A DNA stretch of 64,000 nucleotides from JAFEDN01 sp963697455 (GCA_963697455.1 CAVOOI010000017.1:167041-231040); one strand, 5' to 3'; positions 15,638 through 25,380 are shown, counted from the first letter of the stretch. Numbers and translations: made by a program. The notes: generated by a model not told the origin, from the sequence alone.

Positions 15638-17506
15638 TTAATCTTCTAAATAGGTATAGCCTTGGAGGGCTTCTTGGACGATAGAATCTTCATCAAAACG
15701 CGCTAAAACTTCGCTGTTAGTATCAAAATTCACGTAACGCAGCATGGTTTCAATCGTATCGCCTTTTTGGAGGTTGCATATTTCATAGCCTCCATCAGGT
15801 TTAACGACAACATTTAATGAATGGGTATCACCAAATAAATTGTGCATATCTCCCAAGATTTCTTGGTAAGCTCCAATCAAGAAAATGCCTAAATAATTAG
15901 GTTTGGTTGGATCAATCGCCGGCAGAGGAATAGTTGTTTCTAATCCGTCGTGGTCGACGTAGCGGTCGACGCGGCCATCAGAATCGCAAGTAATATCTTG
16001 CAATACACCGCGTAATGACAGCGGTTTATTTAAACCGGTGATCGGCAGAATCGGAAAGGGCTGATCGATTGCCCAAGCGTCAGGCAAAGACTGAAACAGT
16101 GAAAAATTCACATAGTATTTATCTGCCAGTTTATCGTTTAGCTCATCAATAATTGGGCGGTGGCTGCGCACACTGGGGTTGAGCAAATGCCGCACTTTAT
16201 AACAAATTGTGTAATAAATATGTTCGATGTGCGCCCAGACTTGGAGGGTAATTAAGCCATGGACATACATCCCATGCGCTTCCTGCATCCAATAACAAGC
16301 GTCGTGATAGACTTCAATCACCGAACGGGCGGAAATATTGTTGAGCTGGTACCATAAGGTTTGTAATACCGGCGGATCGTCTTCCGTAACCGGTTTGATT
16401 TTTTGATCATATGGCGCCCGCTCCATGTCGATAATATTGGTTAATAATACGGCATGATGAGCAGTAATCGCCCGCCCAGATTCGGTAATAATATGCGGAT
16501 GCGGTAAATCTTCGGCTTCACATACTTCAGCAAAAGCGCTGACGATATGGCTAGCGTACTCTTTCAGCGTGTAATTCATGGAATAGGTAGAACGGGTTCT
16601 GGTGCCATCGTAGTCGATCGCTAAACCGCCGCCTAAATCAACCGTATGGATAGGAATACCCATGCGATGCAATTCCACGTAGTAACGCGCCCCTTCATAA
16701 ACACACTTTTGAATATCGCCGATATTGGCAATCTGTGAGCCTAAATGAAAATGCAACACTTTTAACCAATGCCGCTTTTTCATTTGCGTCAGGCGCTCAA
16801 CGATTTCTAAGATTTGGGCCACAGAGAAACCGAACTTAGCTTTCTCGCCGCCGGTGTCCTGCCATTGCCCTTCGCAAGTTGAAGCCAGGCGTACGCGAAT
16901 CCCGACATGCGGCTCTAACCCGCCCAGGCGCTCTGTTTCATCACAAAGCAGAGCAAGCTCAGCCATTCTTTCCAAAATAATATAAACGGTAAACCCGGAT
17001 TTAAGCGCTAATAGGGCTAAGCGGATATATTCTCGATCCTTATAGCCATTACACACCAAGGTAATGCGCTTTTGTGCAGCCGTGATCAAAGCTGCGATTA
17101 ATTCCGCCTTACTACCGACTTCCAAACCTACCTGGCCATGAGCGTGTTGAATCATTTGTTCAACCACATAACGCTGTTGATTCACTTTAATCGGATAGGC
17201 TGTCAAATAATGGCCTTGATATTCATTTTGATCAATGGCTTGCTGAAAGGCGGCTTGTAACGCGTCTATGCGCTGATGGATAATATCTGTAAAACGAACC
17301 AATACCGGGAAGCTCAGGCCGGTTTGATTAATTTGGGCGATAAGTTCGGATAAATCGATCACAGTTTCGCTACGGCGGCCTTGTGGATAAACCACTACCG
17401 AGCCACTTTCATTGATATCGAAGTATCCCCCGCTCCAATGAGCGATATTGTAGGCTTTACGAGCTTGCTCGACTTGCTCTTCATTTTCTTGATCTAATTT
17501 AGTCAA
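15638..17506 (-). CDS. speA: Biosynthetic arginine decarboxylase
   Basis: PLP enzyme converting arginine to agmatine, the first step of the arginine route to putrescine. About 622 residues from TTG 17506, chosen because AAGAGAT precedes it and homologs begin shortly before the conserved ARKAYNIAHWSGGYF. An upstream in-frame extension runs into GC-rich hairpins and is unlikely to be coding. The PLP lysine is in YPIKVNQ. Other landmarks: FHLGSQIANI, DLGGGLAIDYDG, ESGRAITAHH. It heads a three-gene polyamine operon with the agmatine deiminase-like and deoxyhypusine synthase-like genes, 3 bases apart from the former. Confidence 0.92.
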   Translation of the reverse strand: MTKLDQENEEQVEQARKAYNIAHWSGGYFDINESGSVVVYPQGRRSETVIDLSELIAQINQTGLSFPVLVRFTDIIHQRIDALQAAFQQAIDQNEYQGHYLTAYPIKVNQQRYVVEQMIQHAHGQVGLEVGSKAELIAALITAAQKRITLVCNGYKDREYIRLALLALKSGFTVYIILERMAELALLCDETERLGGLEPHVGIRVRLASTCEGQWQDTGGEKAKFGFSVAQILEIVERLTQMKKRHWLKVLHFHLGSQIANIGDIQKCVYEGARYYVELHRMGIPIHTVDLGGGLAIDYDGTRTRSTYSMNYTLKEYASHIVSAFAEVCEAEDLPHPHIITESGRAITAHHAVLLTNIIDMERAPYDQKIKPVTEDDPPVLQTLWYQLNNISARSVIEVYHDACYWMQEAHGMYVHGLITLQVWAHIEHIYYTICYKVRHLLNPSVRSHRPIIDELNDKLADKYYVNFSLFQSLPDAWAIDQPFPILPITGLNKPLSLRGVLQDITCDSDGRVDRYVDHDGLETTIPLPAIDPTKPNYLGIFLIGAYQEILGDMHNLFGDTHSLNVVVKPDGGYEICNLQKGDTIETMLRYVNFDTNSEVLARFDEDSIVQEALQGYTYLED

Positions 17507-17548
17507 TTCTAATCTCTTCTTTTGTTGTTTTAATTTTAGATGCTGCGC

Positions 17549-17645
17549 TCGGCAGAGCCGATGCTCGCAATCAAGGGGGAGACGCTCCGCTCTCTCCCCC
17601 TTTGCACCCCCATCGGGCGCCGCCCCCCGCCGATTTCGGCGGGGG
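17549..17645. repeat. Cluster of three GC-rich inverted repeats upstream of speA
   Basis: Stem 1: TCGGC-AGA-GCCGA at 17549-17561. Stem 2: AAGGGGGAG at 17573-17581 with CTCCCCCTT at 17594-17602. Stem 3: CCCCCGCCGA-TT-TCGGCGGGGG at 17624-17645. Composition differs sharply from the AT-rich surroundings. The stems would lie in the speA leader or act as a terminator-like or REP element. Confidence 0.55.
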
Positions 17646-17704
17646 ATCATTATACCAAAAATTGGATTAATGCTATACTGGTATTTTTGAGGAGGTTTTA
17701 ACCT

Positions 17705-18490
17705 GTGAAGCTATATTATTCTTTATTGACTACTGTCGCAATACTGTGGGGCATCTCCATGCCGGCGGTTGCAGTAGAATCCCCCTTACCCTCTCCACAA
17801 GCAACGGTGATGCCTCAGAAATTAATTGATTTTAATACTATTTCTGTCCGTGGCGCTATTCAGCTTATCCTTGAACAAACGGCAGATAGCAGCCAGAATT
17901 TTTTCCAGCTTGAAGGCAAGCAGCAAAGTCCCGTCAGCGTCAGCGTCCGCGACGGGACCCTTTACCTGCAAGCGGACGAGCCCAACCCGTCTACGCCCAC
18001 CATTGTGAAAGTGGGGGTCGCGAAACTGAACCAGCTTATGGTAGACAACGGCGCATCAGTTAGCAGCAAAAAATTCACCAGCCCGTCTCTCAGTATTGAT
18101 GCCAATACCAGTGGCAATATTGAACTGCTCGGTATCATCACTCTTGACCGGCTGCTAACTTCAGGCTCAGGCACTATTCATATTCAATGGGTAGACAGCT
18201 CTAGACTGAGAATCGACGGCAGCAAGAATAGTAAAATACAATTAGCCGGCGTAGCAGGTGCAGTAGAAATGCGGTTGCGTGACGATAGTCTTTTTCAAGG
18301 CCAATATCTGCGCATCGATCAGGCTTTTGTGCAAACTAAAGATTTCTCTGCTGCTAAGTTAGCAGTGAATAATAGTCTGCGAGCTTTCGCCTATGATCAC
18401 AGCAACATTTATTATTACAAGAGACCGGTGGAGTTAACTGAATTTACCGCGGGAGCAGGCAATATCCTGCAACTGGGCTGGGGACAATAG
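17705..18490 (+). CDS. Exported GIN-domain (DUF2807-like) protein
   Basis: 261 residues from GTG, with GAGGAGG ending 9 bases upstream. Signal peptide with cleavage near MPAVA|VES. The rest is a repetitive beta-helix-like pattern of short strands (VSVSVRDGTLYLQAD, LTSGSGTIHIQWVDSSRLRI), typical of head-GIN/DUF2807 proteins. These are envelope proteins of unknown function. It is divergent from speA and stands alone. Confidence 0.65.
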   Translation: MKLYYSLLTTVAILWGISMPAVAVESPLPSPQATVMPQKLIDFNTISVRGAIQLILEQTADSSQNFFQLEGKQQSPVSVSVRDGTLYLQADEPNPSTPTIVKVGVAKLNQLMVDNGASVSSKKFTSPSLSIDANTSGNIELLGIITLDRLLTSGSGTIHIQWVDSSRLRIDGSKNSKIQLAGVAGAVEMRLRDDSLFQGQYLRIDQAFVQTKDFSAAKLAVNNSLRAFAYDHSNIYYYKRPVELTEFTAGAGNILQLGWGQ

Positions 18491-18504
18491 TTAAGGGGCA
18501 GCGG

Positions 18505-18533
18505 TTGACCTAGCGCAGATCCATACATATACT
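18505..18533 (+). promoter_or_regulatory. Sigma-70-like promoter of the ParA gene, near-leaderless
   Basis: TTGACC at 18505-18510, 17-base spacer, TATACT at 18528-18533. The ATG at 18543 is 10 bases beyond the -10, so the leader would be 0-3 bases. No Shine-Dalgarno is visible. Confidence 0.55.
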
Positions 18534-18542
18534 GAACTTATC

Positions 18543-19649
18543 ATGGCAAAAATAATCACTTTTTTTAATCATAAAGGAGGAGTTGGAAAAACAACTTTAG
18601 TACATAATTTGGGATTTATTTTAGCAGACAAAGGCTATAAAACTCTGCTGATTGATGCCGATCCACAAATGAATCTCACCGCCGCTATGTATGGCCTTTC
18701 CACAAGCCTCGAATACTCAACCGATGAGGACTCGAAGTGGAATAAAAATATAGAAAAATATATTTCATTATCTGAACACATTAATATTAAACTGAAGGGA
18801 CAGCCCTGCTCGAAAGAAATATTCAGAGTTGACTCTAAACTTTCTGAAGGCAATTTTATAGATTTAATATCGGGCTCCATCAATTTAGCAAATATAGAAG
18901 CCGATCTATATGGAATTATTAAAAATAAAAATGAATTCACGAATGATATACCTTATAAATTTGAACAAGCGATAAGGCAAAAGAAGGATATTTACGATTT
19001 CATTTTAATAGACACGTCTCCAAGCGCAAGCAGCATCATTAATGCCTTGATAATGACGATGACCGACTATTTTATAACCCCAGTTTCTCCTACATTCTTT
19101 TCACTGCAAGCGATAGATAATTTGAGCACAATTTTTAATAATTGGATTAAATTATTGGGAGAATATCAAGCCACACAGAATTTCAAGGGTCTGAGCTTTC
19201 AACCTAAATTTTTAGGCATAGTAGTGCAAATAGCTAAAAGGTTTAGCGGTGGGAGCGTTCAAGAGACAACCAAGTTTTCGAAGTCAGCAGAAAAATGGAT
19301 TGAAGACGTTAATAACAGCGTTAAGAGATTCCAACGGTTTGCCATGCAACGCGGCATGTCAATTTCCGCTGAAGAATTTACCCAATTTTTTGGCAATGAT
19401 CCCGGCCCTTTTATTATTCAAAAATGTTGTGATTTCACACCTCAACTTCGATCGATAGCTGAAAAAGCTGGAGTTCCTATTGTACATTTAACTCAAGAAA
19501 TATGTAATAAATATAAAGATTCTGGACAAATGGTTGATCTAACTAAAGTAGACGGACAATACACCCGTTCATTTACAAGCATTTCTACTTCTTATAATAA
19601 AATAGCAGATGGATTGATAAAGATCTTCTTAAACACAAGAGTTCTCTAA
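18543..19649 (+). CDS. ParA/Soj-type ATPase, solitary
   Basis: 368 residues. Deviant Walker A HKGGVGKTTLVHNLGFILAD, Walker A' LIDADPQMNLT and Walker B DFILIDTSPSASS place it in the ParA/MinD family. It is longer than chromosomal Soj (about 260): an insertion at about 55-125, and a C-terminal region from about 240 (EDVNNSVKRFQRFAMQRG) carry no known domain. No parB or parS lies beside it. Solo ParA proteins position other cargo such as secretion or storage complexes; the cargo here is unknown. It ends 4 bases before ornithine cyclodeaminase. Confidence 0.82.
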   Translation: MAKIITFFNHKGGVGKTTLVHNLGFILADKGYKTLLIDADPQMNLTAAMYGLSTSLEYSTDEDSKWNKNIEKYISLSEHINIKLKGQPCSKEIFRVDSKLSEGNFIDLISGSINLANIEADLYGIIKNKNEFTNDIPYKFEQAIRQKKDIYDFILIDTSPSASSIINALIMTMTDYFITPVSPTFFSLQAIDNLSTIFNNWIKLLGEYQATQNFKGLSFQPKFLGIVVQIAKRFSGGSVQETTKFSKSAEKWIEDVNNSVKRFQRFAMQRGMSISAEEFTQFFGNDPGPFIIQKCCDFTPQLRSIAEKAGVPIVHLTQEICNKYKDSGQMVDLTKVDGQYTRSFTSISTSYNKIADGLIKIFLNTRVL

Positions 19650-19653
19650 GCTT

Positions 19654-20706
19654 ATGGTAAAAGTTATAACGATTGATGATGTCAAAACGATTGTTCAATT
19701 TAAACAGCTGAAATATTTCTTTCTTGAGCTTATCGAACAATTGAAAATTGATTTTTCACGCTGGCAGGAGTTTAAAAAAACGCCGCGGCATGCAACCCAT
19801 TATCCACATGGCGTGATTGAATTAATGCCGATTAGCGACGAAATTGAATTAGCGCCTAGTGAGGGATATTACAGCTTCAAATATGTTAACGGCCATCCGC
19901 ATAATCCGCCTCGCGAAAACAAACTGAATGTGGTTGGAGTTGGGTTACTGGCTGAGGTAGCTACTGGTTATCCCGTGCTGATCTCAGAAATGACTTTACT
20001 CACCGCGTTACGCACGGCAGCGACTTCAGCTCTGGCTTCTTCCTATTTATCCCGGCCAAATCCGCGCTCGATGGCGATGATCGGCGCCGGTTCTCAAGCA
20101 GAGTTTCAAGTTTTGGCGCATCATTACGCATTAGGCGTTGACCAAATTCATTATTATGATACTGATCCAGAAGCTATGACTAAATTCGCCCACAACTTAT
20201 CCAGCTATGATATTGAACTGATTCCCGCAGAGAGTACTTTCGCCGCTATCCGCAACGTAGATATTATTACCACAGCCACGGCGGATAAAACCAAAGCTCA
20301 AATTCTGGAAAATCGGTGGATTCACCCTGGAAGTTACATCAATGCGATTGGTGGTGATTGTCCGGGCAAAACCGAACTAGACCCTGCTATTTTACCCAGA
20401 AGCCAAATCGTAGTAGAAAATTTTGAACAGACCCAATATGAAGGTGAAATTCAGCATCTGGAAAACCCAGAGATTTATGCCGAATTATGGGAACTCACCA
20501 GCGGCAAAAAACCCGGACGTCAAAATGATGCGGAAATATTTATCTTTGATTCGGTGGGTTTCGCATTAGAGGATTATTCAACCCTTAAATATATCTATAA
20601 AATCGCCATCAAACACCAACTTGGCCAAACAGTTAACTTAATTCCAGAATTAGGTGATCCCAAAAATTTATTCAGCTTAATTAAACCAATCCCTCGCTCG
20701 CAATGA
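19654..20706 (+). CDS. Ornithine cyclodeaminase family protein
   Basis: 350 residues of the OCD/mu-crystallin family. Ornithine cyclodeaminase converts ornithine to proline and ammonia with bound NAD. Seen: LLTALRTAATSALASSYLSR (substrate region), the Rossmann motif AMIGAGSQAEFQVLAHH, and GSYINAIGGDCPGKTEL. The family also includes other amino-acid dehydrogenases, so substrate is inferred. It is 4 bases after the ParA gene and probably shares its transcript. An arginine/ornithine theme links it with the nearby speA cluster. Confidence 0.85.
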   Translation: MVKVITIDDVKTIVQFKQLKYFFLELIEQLKIDFSRWQEFKKTPRHATHYPHGVIELMPISDEIELAPSEGYYSFKYVNGHPHNPPRENKLNVVGVGLLAEVATGYPVLISEMTLLTALRTAATSALASSYLSRPNPRSMAMIGAGSQAEFQVLAHHYALGVDQIHYYDTDPEAMTKFAHNLSSYDIELIPAESTFAAIRNVDIITTATADKTKAQILENRWIHPGSYINAIGGDCPGKTELDPAILPRSQIVVENFEQTQYEGEIQHLENPEIYAELWELTSGKKPGRQNDAEIFIFDSVGFALEDYSTLKYIYKIAIKHQLGQTVNLIPELGDPKNLFSLIKPIPRSQ

Positions 20707-20710
20707 CGGG

Positions 20711-21565
20711 TCAAATCGCCTTAGTACGGCAAAAAACTAATCGTATCCAGTTTTCTTGCGAGGCGCTGCTCGTTAGCTCTAAGGCAGGACTATAGGCGTT
20801 AACGATCCGCTCTATTTCTTCCGCTAAAAATCCGGATAACACCAACTGTCCATGCGGCGCTAAATAGCTGATAAGCTGTGGCGCTAATTCACAGAGTGGA
20901 TTAGCTAAAATATTCGCTAAGATAATATCTGCTTGAATCTGCGGTAATTGTTCTGGTAACACAATACTTAATACTGCTTCAGCGAAGGAGTTTAATTCAG
21001 CGTTGTTGCGAGTTGCGGTCAGCGCTTGCGGATCATGATCTACAGCCCATACTTTTTCAGCTCCCAGCGCCAAGGCCCCTAATCCCAAAATACCTGAGCC
21101 GCACCCATAATCAATCACCGTCTTGTGAGCCAGTGGTTGCTGGGCCAACCATTCCAGACATAAAGCAGTACTCGGATGTGCGCCCGTGCCAAATCCCAGC
21201 CCTGGATTAATTCGCAATGCAACTCCCGAAGGCACCACCCATAACCGGTTAGCAAAACACCTTGCGGGGAAATTTTCCTGGGTTTTTTCCACCCAGTTTT
21301 GTTCAACAATACTTTCAATTTGATAATGCACTGGTGCAGAAAATAATTTCTCTAAATTTTGGATAAGCTGCTTTAACGGGAAATCCTCGGCAAATAACGC
21401 ATTAATTTGCGTACTTCTCCACAAAGGAGTTTCGTTCAACTTCTCTTGAAATAATGGCTGATCACCGGCGTCAGCCAAACTCACTGCTAAAGCGCCCTCT
21501 TCCGCTAAAAAGTCAGAAAGCTGATTGGCCTGTTCGGCGGAAGTTTGGATAACCAATTGCAACAT
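20711..21565 (-). CDS. prmA: Ribosomal protein L11 methyltransferase
   Basis: 284 residues, normal length. It methylates ribosomal protein L11 with S-adenosylmethionine. The N-terminal substrate domain begins MLQLVIQTSAEQANQLSDFL. The SAM-binding motif is TVIDYGCGSGILGLGALALG, with INPGLGFGTGAHPST before it and ADIILANILANPL as motif IV. It lies 9 bases after accC, the common gammaproteobacterial order accB-accC-prmA. Confidence 0.95.
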   Translation of the reverse strand: MLQLVIQTSAEQANQLSDFLAEEGALAVSLADAGDQPLFQEKLNETPLWRSTQINALFAEDFPLKQLIQNLEKLFSAPVHYQIESIVEQNWVEKTQENFPARCFANRLWVVPSGVALRINPGLGFGTGAHPSTALCLEWLAQQPLAHKTVIDYGCGSGILGLGALALGAEKVWAVDHDPQALTATRNNAELNSFAEAVLSIVLPEQLPQIQADIILANILANPLCELAPQLISYLAPHGQLVLSGFLAEEIERIVNAYSPALELTSSASQENWIRLVFCRTKAI

Positions 21566-21574
21566 GGGTAGTTC

Positions 21575-22928
21575 CTAATGCGCCAAGCCCAAGAGTTTTT
21601 CCAAATAATGAATATTTTGGCCGCCGGCAATGAAGTTAGGGTCTTTTAGCAAACGCTGATGTAATTCAATATTAGTTTTAATCCCTTCCACTACCAATTC
21701 TTCTAAGGCATTGTGCATGCGGGCAATCGCTATTTCGCGAGTCTTTCCAAATACAATCAACTTACCAATTAAGGAATCATAAAAAGGCGGGACTTTATAG
21801 CCGCTGTATAAGATGAGAATCCATGCGCACGCCCAACCCTCCCGGCGGATGATAACGATTCACCATTCCCGGACAAGGCATCAAAGTTTTGCTATCCTCT
21901 GCATTAATCCGGCATTCGATGGCGTGGCCTGAAATTTTGACTTGGTCCTGAGTAAAGCTGAGCGGCTCTCCCGATGCAACCATAATTTGCTCACGCACGA
22001 TGTCCACGCCGGTAATTAACTCAGTCACCGGATGCTCAACCTGAATGCGAGTGTTCATTTCTATAAAATAAAAATGACCGTCTTGATATAAAAACTCGAA
22101 CGTTCCTGCTCCGCGGTAACCTAACTTCAAACACGCTTGCACACATAGATTACCAATTTCAGCGCGCTGTTCTTCAGTAATTCCCGGAGCCGGCGCTTCT
22201 TCCAATACTTTTTGATGACGGCGCTGCATGGAGCAATCCCGCTCTCCCAAATGTACGGCGTGGCCATGTGAATCCGCCAAAATTTGAATTTCAATGTGGC
22301 GCGGATTTTCCAGAAATTTTTCCATGTAAACTTCATCTGTGCCAAACGCCGCACCGGCTTCAGTACGCGTAGTCGCAATGGTGCTCACTAAATCAGCTTC
22401 CTTGCGCACGACCCGCATTCCTCTGCCGCCGCCGCCGCCTGAAGCTTTAATAATCAGCGGATAACCAATTTTGGCTGCTAATGCTAAGTTGGATGGATTA
22501 TCGTTAGATAACGCGCCATTTGAGCCAGGAATACAAGGGATGCCCACGCTGGACATCGCTTTTATCGCCAACACTTTATTGCCCATTTGGGTAATCATAT
22601 CGCGGGTGGGGCCAATGAAAACGAACCCGCTTTTTTCAACTTGCTCGGCAAAATTCGGATTTTCGGCTAAAAAACCATAGCCTGGGTGGATCGCATCCAC
22701 ATTGGCGACTTCCGCCGCGCTAATCACTGCTGGGATACTAAGATAGCTGTCCGTAGAATTGGGAGGGCCAATGCATACCGCTTCGTCGGCCAATTTTACA
22801 TGCATCAAATCCCGGTCGGCTTGCGAATACACCGCCACGGTTTGAATGCCCAATTCTTTACAAGCCCGATGAACTCGCAATGCAATCTCACCTCGATTCG
22901 CAATCAACACTTTTTTAAACATATTCAT
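21575..22928 (-). pseudogene. accC: Acetyl-CoA carboxylase biotin carboxylase subunit, one frameshift
   Basis: AccC carboxylates the biotin of AccB with ATP and bicarbonate, the first step of fatty-acid synthesis. The main frame (22928 to 21795) holds NRGEIALRVHRAC, the ATP-grasp glycine loop KASGGGGGRGMR, ERDCSMQRRHQK and EMNTRIQVEHPVTE. It breaks after GVRMDSHL. The next frame resumes at once with YSGYKVPPFYDSLIGKL and runs to the stop at 21575. One extra base around 21806-21811 explains it; repaired length is about 450 residues, as expected. Since AccC is normally essential, sequence error is the likelier cause. Confidence 0.92.
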
Positions 22929-22943
22929 TAACCCGTAAAGTGA

Positions 22944-23408
22944 TTAGTCAGTGGATTCGATGATGAAAAGAGGCTGACCGTATTCAACGGGTTGTTCATT
23001 CTCGATTAATCGTGCGCTAACCACCCCGCCCACATCAGCTTCAATTTTATTAAACATTTTCATGGCTTCGATTAGACACAATGTATCTCCCGCCTTGACC
23101 TTATCTCCTACTGCGACAAAAGGCATTTCCCCTGAGGAAGGCGCTAAATATACGGTGCCAACCATTGGCGACAGCACGTGGTGACCGTCTGATGCCGCCG
23201 GTTCCTGGGCCTTACCCGCTGGGGCCGGCGCGGCGGCGGCAACGGGTGCGATTTCAGAGGCATAAACAACTGGGCTGCCGGAGGTCGTCATGATCGGGCC
23301 TTTTTGGCAGCTAATGCGCACCGATTCTTCACCGGATTTGATCTCTAGCTCACCAATTCCGGTTTCTTTAACCAGTTCAATTAATTTTCTTATTTTACGC
23401 GTGTCCAT
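22944..23408 (-). CDS. accB: Acetyl-CoA carboxylase biotin carboxyl carrier protein
   Basis: 154 residues. It carries the biotin shuttled between biotin carboxylase and carboxyltransferase. The N-terminal part (DTRKIRKLIELVKETGIGEL) is followed by an Ala/Pro-rich linker (PVAAAAPAPAGKAQEP). The biotinyl domain contains LIEAMKMFNKIEAD, with the target Lys in EAMKM. It is 15 bases before accC in one operon. The 198-base gap upstream to dsbD holds the likely promoter (TTGACA near 23537 on the minus strand) but no gene; aroQ, often found here in other bacteria, is absent. Confidence 0.95.
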   Translation of the reverse strand: MDTRKIRKLIELVKETGIGELEIKSGEESVRISCQKGPIMTTSGSPVVYASEIAPVAAAAPAPAGKAQEPAASDGHHVLSPMVGTVYLAPSSGEMPFVAVGDKVKAGDTLCLIEAMKMFNKIEADVGGVVSARLIENEQPVEYGQPLFIIESTD

Positions 23409-23606
23409 AGTTTTCCTCGGGCATAGTTTACTTGATTGTGTATTCCGGTCAGGGTAACATCATAACCCCCAAGCCAGGATCAAGTCGCGGGATAACAATA
23501 GTAATTATGGCAGATATTAGCAAGATCGCTGCAGATGTCAACAAAAACCGGATACTTTCTAGCAATTCTCGCCTCCCTTACAATTCCCCATCGGGATTAA
23601 GCAGGA

Positions 23607-25376
23607 TCATTCCGCAGGTTTTATGCGTTTTAGGAAGTCAGCAACAGAAATCTCACCTATTATTCGAGACTGCGCTAGCTCAGTATGGTCACCAGAGAAG
23701 ACGATGATTGTCGGCGGAGCTACTATTCCATAATCGTGCATTAAAGCTTGGGCGTCCGCATCATTGGCGGTAATATCTGCTCGTAACCATAAAAAACTCA
23801 GCAGGTGATTTTGTACTTGTGGATTAGCCAATACCCGTTGTTCTAGCAGTTTGCAAGACACACACCAATCCGCATAAAAATCTAATAAAACTGGTTTACC
23901 CGGCGATTGACTCATTTCTTGCTGAACCTCAGCAAGCGTTTTCACCGGAATGAAATGGGCTTTTTGGGTCTGCCCACAAGCTGCCTTAGCCCATGCCAAG
24001 GGCCGCCAAGGTTCAGAAGCGCCCTGCAGCGCCCCCACTAGCAATAGGATGCCATAGACAAAAACAAGCACCCCTAAGCCTTTGCCCACTTGCTGAAGGC
24101 GATTGGCCGCGGTAGAAAATGTTTTTAAATAGATCGCAATCCCAACCATCAACGCCGCCCACAAAATCAATCCGATTTCGTCAGGCAGAATACGATTTAA
24201 CATCCAGATACTGACTGCCAATAGTATGATTCCAAGCCCGTACTCTACCTGCCGCATCCATGCCCCGGTTTTCGGCAGCAATCGCCGGCCAAAGGTGCCT
24301 ATGGCTATCAATGGCACGCCGCTGCCTAAACCGATTATGAACAAGGCTATTCCGCCTAAATAGGCATTACCGGTTTGACCGATATAACTGAGTACCGCCA
24401 CTAAAGGCGGGGTAGCGCAGGGTGAAAGAATTAAGGTAGACAGGGCGCCCATCACTGCTGCGCCTATCAGGCTGCCGTGACGCTGCCGATTGCTCACTCC
24501 AGCCACCCAACCTCGTAAGCTGCCAGGCAGGCGCAGCTGATAAACTCCAAATAAAGAGAGCGCCATCAAAATAAAAATCGCGCTGAATAACCCAATAACG
24601 ATGGGTTTTTGCAAAAAAACCTGCAAGCTACTGCCTATTACTCCAAATAAGATGCCCGCTATCGCGTAGGTAATGGCCATGCCCAGCACATAGGCCAAAG
24701 AAATTAAAAAGGCTCGCCAGTGGCTAACCTGTTCCTTGCCGATAATGAGTCCGAACAGCACTGGGATCATCGGTAAGACACAGGGGGTTAATGAGATGAG
24801 CAATCCTAGGCCAAAAAACCCCAACCAAATTGCCCACGAATAGTTATGTTTTAATAATGCCTGCACCGGTTTTGACTCCGGCGCTACCGGTAAAGTCGCG
24901 GCTGCCGGGATACGATCTATATTCTCACTGGCTATATGGCCACCCTCACCCAGATTAATCGGGACGATACGGATTTGGGGTGGGTAACAATAACCTTGTT
25001 CAGCACAACCTTGATACCCAACTTGCAATGAAAAGCTGCTAGCTTTTGCCGATAATACGGGGATATTAATTTCGGTTTCGCTGCCATAGGCGGCAAAATG
25101 GCCCAGGACTGGATTGAAGTGATCGACCGCCGGCGGAAAATGGGGTTCGCCGAGTTGCACCACGCCATCAATGGTAGGGGTGATATCAATTCGATCTTTA
25201 TATAAGTAATAACCAGGTTGGATATCCCAACGCACGACAATGGTTTGTTTGGCAGGTGACCAAGCACTCAGCGGAAACGCTTGATCCACAGCCAGCGGAG
25301 CTTGCGTAGCCCCTTGAGCACTCATGACGATCAGCGATAACAGCCAACCACTCCAAAAATATAATCGTTTTTTCAC
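23607..25376 (-). CDS. dsbD: Thiol:disulfide interchange protein DsbD
   Basis: 589 residues from GTG 25376, giving a normal signal peptide (KKRLYFWSGWLLSLIV ... AQGATQ). DsbD passes electrons from cytoplasmic thioredoxin to periplasmic DsbC/DsbE. Periplasmic alpha domain carries Cys in GCAEQGYCYPP. The central domain has eight hydrophobic segments with paired Cys (SLTPCVLPM, SPCATPP). The C-terminal thioredoxin domain has DFYADWCVSCKLLEQR. The start is not certain: GAGG is only 3 bases away, and part of it lies in a hairpin stem (25381-25418). Confidence 0.92.
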   Translation of the reverse strand: MKKRLYFWSGWLLSLIVMSAQGATQAPLAVDQAFPLSAWSPAKQTIVVRWDIQPGYYLYKDRIDITPTIDGVVQLGEPHFPPAVDHFNPVLGHFAAYGSETEINIPVLSAKASSFSLQVGYQGCAEQGYCYPPQIRIVPINLGEGGHIASENIDRIPAAATLPVAPESKPVQALLKHNYSWAIWLGFFGLGLLISLTPCVLPMIPVLFGLIIGKEQVSHWRAFLISLAYVLGMAITYAIAGILFGVIGSSLQVFLQKPIVIGLFSAIFILMALSLFGVYQLRLPGSLRGWVAGVSNRQRHGSLIGAAVMGALSTLILSPCATPPLVAVLSYIGQTGNAYLGGIALFIIGLGSGVPLIAIGTFGRRLLPKTGAWMRQVEYGLGIILLAVSIWMLNRILPDEIGLILWAALMVGIAIYLKTFSTAANRLQQVGKGLGVLVFVYGILLLVGALQGASEPWRPLAWAKAACGQTQKAHFIPVKTLAEVQQEMSQSPGKPVLLDFYADWCVSCKLLEQRVLANPQVQNHLLSFLWLRADITANDADAQALMHDYGIVAPPTIIVFSGDHTELAQSRIIGEISVADFLKRIKPAE

Positions 25377-25380
25377 TGGC

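Noticed and set aside
17507..17650. Long N-terminal extension of SpeA
   Set aside because: It is encoded by the GC-rich hairpins, is arginine/glycine rich, and is not found in the family; conserved SpeA sequence starts after 17506.
23432..23606. Possible gene between accB and dsbD
   Set aside because: The open frame here runs into dsbD on the other strand, has no ribosome site and matches nothing; the gap fits the accB promoter.
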